Positions 28,851 to 29,034 of a DNA stretch of 29,034 bases are shown here, one piece after another. The stretch covers positions 1-29,034 of the forward strand of contig QULU01000048.1 in assembly GCA_003481775.1 (NCBI GenBank), in the 5' to 3' direction. Every line of letters starts with the position of its first letter. Within the stretch, counting starts at the first letter, position 1. The translations under genes were made by a program, and so were the position numbers. Below the pieces are notes generated by a model. It worked only from the letters and a program-made list of their open reading frames with translations, had not been told where the DNA came from and searched no databases. The DNA comes from Clostridiaceae bacterium OM02-2AC (lineage in GTDB: Bacteria; Bacillota_I; Bacilli_A; Erysipelotrichales; Erysipelotrichaceae).

Positions 28851-28866
28851 TTACACAAGCGTGTAA
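28851..28866. promoter_or_regulatory. Palindrome in the leader of the proximal DegV gene
   Basis: TTACAC (28851-28856) and GTGTAA (28861-28866) are inverted repeats around AAGC, 15 nt downstream of the -10. It could be an operator for a fatty-acid-responsive or other repressor. It does not match the FapR or FabT consensus sequences that I know. Confidence 0.4.
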
Positions 28867-28880
28867 AAATATCCTGTTCC

Positions 28881-28908
28881 ATTATACCAAGTTTATTTTG
28901 AAAGTCAA
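28881..28908 (-). promoter_or_regulatory. Promoter of the proximal DegV gene
   Basis: On the minus strand -35 TTGACT (28908 to 28903), a 16-nt spacer and -10 TATAAT (28886 to 28881), with a leader of about 85 nt before the start codon. Confidence 0.7.
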
Positions 28909-28936
28909 ACGAGAATCCTTGCATTCTGCATTCCAA

Positions 28937-29034
28937 TTATCGGATAATGGATTTTAAAAAGTCATTTCGACTGAATACAATCGTACTGTAAGGCTCGATA
29001 TTCACCTTCTTAATCAGGATATCCTCAGATGCTC
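28937..29034 (-). CDS. C-terminal end of an unidentified protein, partial
   Basis: The last 31 codons of a gene running in from the right edge, read in the frame ending at TAA (28937-28939): ASEDILIKKVNIEPYSTIVF then SRNDFLKSIIR. The other minus-strand frames have stops at once. Charge and strand pattern look protein-like. The I-x-PY-x-x-x-V-F ending recalls the C-terminal beta domain of GH13 sugar hydrolases, but this is too short to say. No clear terminator follows before the DegV promoter. Confidence 0.6.
   Translation of the reverse strand, partial: ASEDILIKKVNIEPYSTIVFSRNDFLKSIIR

Overview
The window looks like a chromosome segment from a low-to-moderate GC Firmicute. The Erysipelotrichia ([Clostridium] innocuum-like) are my best guess. 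This rests on AGGAGG-type ribosome binding sites, sigma-A-like promoters, HprK, CcpA-type cre sites, mannose-family PTS subunits, the WhiA/YvcK/RapZ trio, and rubredoxin beside thioredoxin reductase, which suggests an anaerobe. The species call is inference; I could run no search. I saw no tRNA, rRNA, CRISPR array, insertion sequence or phage genes.

Layout. (1) 1-5069: an amino-sugar PTS locus of the Aga (galactosamine / N-acetylgalactosamine) type, in two minus-strand transcription units. agaS-IIA-YajC-like ends at a strong terminator near 3100; IIB-IIC(-IID beyond the edge) starts near 1145. An AraC-family regulator on the plus strand lies between them. The IIB promoter carries two direct repeats 21 bp apart, a cre-like box and a leader inverted repeat. 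(2) 5251-7221: a multi-pass membrane protein (+), then a GNAT acetyltransferase and a small membrane protein (-). (3) 7294-10633: rapZ-yvcK-whiA, plus a membrane-anchored, apparently catalytically dead staphylococcal-nuclease-like protein (-). (4) 10927-15896: a nucleoside/ribose catabolic operon (GNAT, ribokinase, nucleoside hydrolase, DcuC-family transporter) and a LacI-family regulator (+). It is preceded by a dense array of CcpA/LacI-type operators. (5) 16082-18137: a large secreted protein of unknown function and a doubtful small ORF (-). (6) 18248-24562: uvrA, hprK, an lgt-ppaX fusion, trxB and a rubredoxin, packed on the minus strand. (7) 24734-26541: a secreted Cys/His-repeat protein, an ECF sigma factor and an RsgI-like anti-sigma factor (+), probably one signalling unit. 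(8) 26963-28788: two tandem DegV fatty-acid-binding paralogues (-), and the 3' end of another gene at the window edge.

How they fit together. Carbon control links much of the window. HprK makes the HPr-Ser-P corepressor of CcpA, and cre-like sites precede both the PTS genes and the nucleoside operon. The cluster uvrA-hprK-lgt-ppaX-trxB-rapZ-yvcK-whiA matches a grouping known from Bacillus. Here it is interrupted by the nucleoside operon and the secreted-protein gene, and lgt and ppaX are fused into one reading frame. The strongest candidate for something undescribed is the 24.7-26.5 kb unit: a secreted protein with C-x-G-x-H-x-H repeats next to an ECF sigma factor and a transmembrane anti-sigma factor. 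The anti-sigma factor has the Asn-Pro self-cleavage motif of RsgI and a His-rich tail, which suggests an envelope or metal-responsive system.
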